From Phycisphaerales bacterium (lineage in GTDB: Bacteria > Planctomycetota > Phycisphaerae > Phycisphaerales > SM1A02): a stretch of 47,335 bases of DNA. This document shows positions 45,030-47,335 of the stretch, piece by piece. The position numbers and the translations under genes were made by a program. The stretch covers positions 1 to 47,335 of the forward strand of contig JAPKCC010000011.1 of NCBI GenBank assembly GCA_028823105.1, read 5' to 3'. Position 1 is the first letter of the stretch; each line of letters begins with the position of its first letter. The notes beneath the pieces are model-generated. The model saw only the letters and a program-made list of their open reading frames with translations. It made no database searches and was not told the origin of the DNA.

Positions 45030-47213
45030 CTACGCCGGGCCCGACGCAGTCGCTGCTTCGAGTTCCGCGACCGTCGGTACTGGCCGTCCCGCGAACTTGC
45101 ACAGGACTGCGAACGCCGGATCAACCGACGTCTTTCGACCGATCACCAGCAATTCGCGGCCCGCGAATACCGGAAGCAGCGACTCGGCCCACGCTTTTCG
45201 CTGCCGGCCCGACTTCACGGACCGTCCCCAGTCACGAAGGGTGCCGGCGAAACGCTGCGACATTCTCTTGACCTTCGTGCGCCCGGCTGCATCCAGGTAG
45301 GTGACCGTCGCGGTCCGACATTCCTCGAGGAAGACCTCGCCACCGAGGTCCTTCCAGCATCTCGCCAGCAGCCGCGCATCCTCGCACCCCTGCCGATCGA
45401 GTTCCTCAAGCAGCCGCTCGTTCGCCTTCTGCGTCTGGGGCGAGGGCAGGGCGCGGATCCTTGCGTGGGCAAGATTCCGCACCGTCCGCCGATAGAGTTC
45501 GAATTCCTTTGTCGCATGCGGTTCAAACTTGGCTTCGAACGCGTCGAGCACCTCGACCGCGGTCATCGCGTCAGGCGCCGCGGAGATCGCGGCCTCGATC
45601 AGGGGCATCGCGAAGGGGTTTCGGTCGAGCGTCGCGTTCATCAATCGAACACACTGACGGGAACGTTGCGACTCGTCGAGATCATCCCACGCCCGGCGCA
45701 GCACCATCGCGTCGGTGAAGGCGTCTGCATCGTGATTTACCGCCCAGGCGACCGACTGATGAAACACCATCGCTCGTCGCCCACCACGATCGTCGTAGTT
45801 CCAACCCGCGTGCACCGTGGTCACCTCGTCGCCACCCGTGGCGTACTGCCCGCCACGACAACGAAAACGTCCGGTCGCCGGGTCGTGTTCCATGAACACG
45901 ATCGCACAATGTCCAGGCTGACCCGCGGTCGACGCGGGAACCCCACAGATCCGATGCGTCCGTGCGCCGATGTTTCCCATCGTGCCGCACACCCCGCCAT
46001 CTTTCCACATCATCTGAATCGAACCGTAGCTAAAAGGGAACGGCTCCACCCGGCGAGCCGACTGCATGTCGAACTGCTGGGCGATCCCACCGATGTACTC
46101 GCCATACGTTCTGAATTCTCCCTCGTCGCGATACTTGGCCCAGATCTCCTCGCGTTCCCGGAGCGGCTGGTTGTCCGCCACGAGCATCATCAGGATTGGC
46201 CATGGCGCGTCGAGTGGGAATCGTGGCCAGGCTCGATCGGTCCCTGAAAAATCGTGAAGGTTATTGCGGATGAACCATGCCATCGATTCACTCGCGGTCG
46301 GCGCCGCGTCCCGCTCCTGGGGCATGCGCCCCTTGGCACGGTACGCGTCGTGGAAGAGATCGTGCGCTGCCTTGATAGAGGTACGGAGTTTCTTGTCCTG
46401 AACCGCTTTGGTCGACTTCTGATGGACCACGCGGTCTCCGCAGTCGACCGCGACTTCTGGGTGACCGTTCGCGACCATGTATGCATTGAACTCACGCTGC
46501 AGTTGGGCGGACGCAATCACGTCGGCGGCGACGAGTCCGCGGTTGACCGTCTTCTGAACCTTGACTGGCTTTCCACGAGGCTTCGCCACGCCCTGGTCGT
46601 CGTATTCCAGTACTGGAAGTTCCCTGACCTCGATCTCTACCTCGATCTGGGGATGATCCTCGAAGAAATTGATGACGTGATCGAACACATCGAGATCGCG
46701 CGAGGGATCCTTCGTATCCACCAGGATTCGAGGGTCGCCGGGACACTCGAGCACCAGCAGAGGTCGAGGAGACACGTCGGGGAGAAACTCTCCGAGGGGC
46801 TTGGCGTCGCCGTCATTCCATCCTGACGCTTGCCGACGGGGTGATGCGTAGGAATCCGCGATTGCAAAGGCGAGCGCGAGTTGGGGGTAGTCTCGACGCA
46901 CCGTCTCTTCGCCGAGATCGATCTCGAGTGACCGAAGCGCCAGCAACACCGGCAGCGGATCTTCTCGGCAACCGTAGACGGAAGCCTTCAGTCCCGCATC
47001 TCCGTCGATCCAAGCGAGAAAGTCTGGCGGAAGTTCGAGGCCGCGATCCCGACAGGCCGCAAGCGTCCGCTCCCGAGCGTCGACGAGGTAGCGGGCGGCC
47101 ATTCGATCAAAAGTGTCAACCGCCGCGAAGGCGACGCGGTCGGCGAGAAGAAACATCGCAACGACGACAAAGAACGCACGAAGGTGTCCGGCTGAGCCGA
47201 GGCGACGCGACAT
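45030..47213 (-). CDS. Large secreted protein with a possible transglutaminase-like core
   Basis: Protein of 727 residues with no firm family. The signal peptide (FFVVVAMFLLADRVAFAAVD) follows MSRRLGSAGH. The N-terminal half (about 30-330) is helical/mixed with no motif I know, but includes LVDTKDPSRDLDVFDHVI. The middle has GGVCGTMGNIGARTHRICGVPAS (Cys409 in VCG) and QPGHCAIVFMEHD (His435). This Cys-then-His layout resembles planctomycete transglutaminase-like domains, but the acidic third residue is not clear. The C-terminal part is helical repeats (AAPDAMTAVEVLDAF, LLEELDRQG). ATG 47213 is chosen for GGAG 7 nt upstream. Confidence 0.6.
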   Translation of the reverse strand: MSRRLGSAGHLRAFFVVVAMFLLADRVAFAAVDTFDRMAARYLVDARERTLAACRDRGLELPPDFLAWIDGDAGLKASVYGCREDPLPVLLALRSLEIDLGEETVRRDYPQLALAFAIADSYASPRRQASGWNDGDAKPLGEFLPDVSPRPLLVLECPGDPRILVDTKDPSRDLDVFDHVINFFEDHPQIEVEIEVRELPVLEYDDQGVAKPRGKPVKVQKTVNRGLVAADVIASAQLQREFNAYMVANGHPEVAVDCGDRVVHQKSTKAVQDKKLRTSIKAAHDLFHDAYRAKGRMPQERDAAPTASESMAWFIRNNLHDFSGTDRAWPRFPLDAPWPILMMLVADNQPLREREEIWAKYRDEGEFRTYGEYIGGIAQQFDMQSARRVEPFPFSYGSIQMMWKDGGVCGTMGNIGARTHRICGVPASTAGQPGHCAIVFMEHDPATGRFRCRGGQYATGGDEVTTVHAGWNYDDRGGRRAMVFHQSVAWAVNHDADAFTDAMVLRRAWDDLDESQRSRQCVRLMNATLDRNPFAMPLIEAAISAAPDAMTAVEVLDAFEAKFEPHATKEFELYRRTVRNLAHARIRALPSPQTQKANERLLEELDRQGCEDARLLARCWKDLGGEVFLEECRTATVTYLDAAGRTKVKRMSQRFAGTLRDWGRSVKSGRQRKAWAESLLPVFAGRELLVIGRKTSVDPAFAVLCKFAGRPVPTVAELEAATASGPA

Positions 47214-47304
47214 GGGATGCTCCGGGGATGGACTCGGATCCCGGCGACAGGCCGGCCTCCGTTCCATCGAATCGAACCGAAAGAAGTCTGGCAGAGATCC
47301 CCGG

Positions 47305-47335
47305 CATAATCCAGCATGATCCGGCATGATCCGGC
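47305..47335 (+). repeat. 10-bp tandem repeat at the right edge
   Basis: Three units, cataatccag, catgatccgg and catgatccgg, run into the window edge in the upstream region of the last gene. The array may continue outside the window. Confidence 0.75.

Overview
The window is high-GC DNA with Gram-negative features: outer-membrane lipoproteins, an RND efflux operon and type II secretion genes. The gene set suggests a member of the Planctomycetota, probably class Phycisphaerae. It includes Tat-exported Gfo/Idh and sugar-isomerase proteins, a DUF6807/PmoA domain, a PA14 multihaem cytochrome, and a C-terminal VPGPA/Arg-rich sorting-type tail. No rRNA or tRNA gene, CRISPR array or insertion sequence was recognised. 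Everything from position 1 to about 39.7 kb reads on the minus strand. Three genes then read plus (39.9-44.9 kb), and a last minus-strand gene closes the window.

Region 1 (1-22.8 kb) is a type II secretion (T2SS) locus read right to left: gspF, gspG, gspH, gspI, gspJ, gspK, a PilM/PilN-type gspL, a GspM/PilO-like protein with an apparent PilP/GspC-type C-terminal domain, and then the secretin gene. Genes G to K, and L with M, overlap or abut closely enough to be translationally coupled. The secretin is the outstanding feature. It is an unbroken reading frame of at least 4751 codons that starts at 14253 and is still open at the left edge. It has a normal signal peptide, an N0-like domain, about 52 tandem N1/N2-type modules (ordinary GspD has two or three) and a normal secretin pore domain. 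A second signal-peptide-like segment lies about 2,100 residues into the protein and splits one module. gspE and gspO are not in the window.

Region 2 (22.8-33.7 kb) holds a secreted protein with a SGDGDD repeat directly upstream of gspF, a dipeptidyl peptidase IV, ClpB, a cytoplasmic BtuF-like binding protein, a Tat-exported TIM-barrel/DUF6807 fusion and a Tat-exported Gfo/Idh oxidoreductase. Region 3 (33.7-39.7 kb) is a complete tripartite efflux operon (TolC/NodT lipoprotein, membrane-fusion protein, HAE1-type RND pump).

Region 4 (39.9-44.9 kb, plus strand) carries a five-haem-motif c-type cytochrome lipoprotein with a PA14 domain, a secreted beta-propeller protein resembling sugar dehydrogenases, and a guanine-deaminase-like enzyme. 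Region 5 (45.0-47.2 kb, minus strand) is a large secreted protein with a possible transglutaminase-like core. No gene-free stretch exceeds 300 bp; the longest are 14254-14499, 21363-21582 and 23778-24010.
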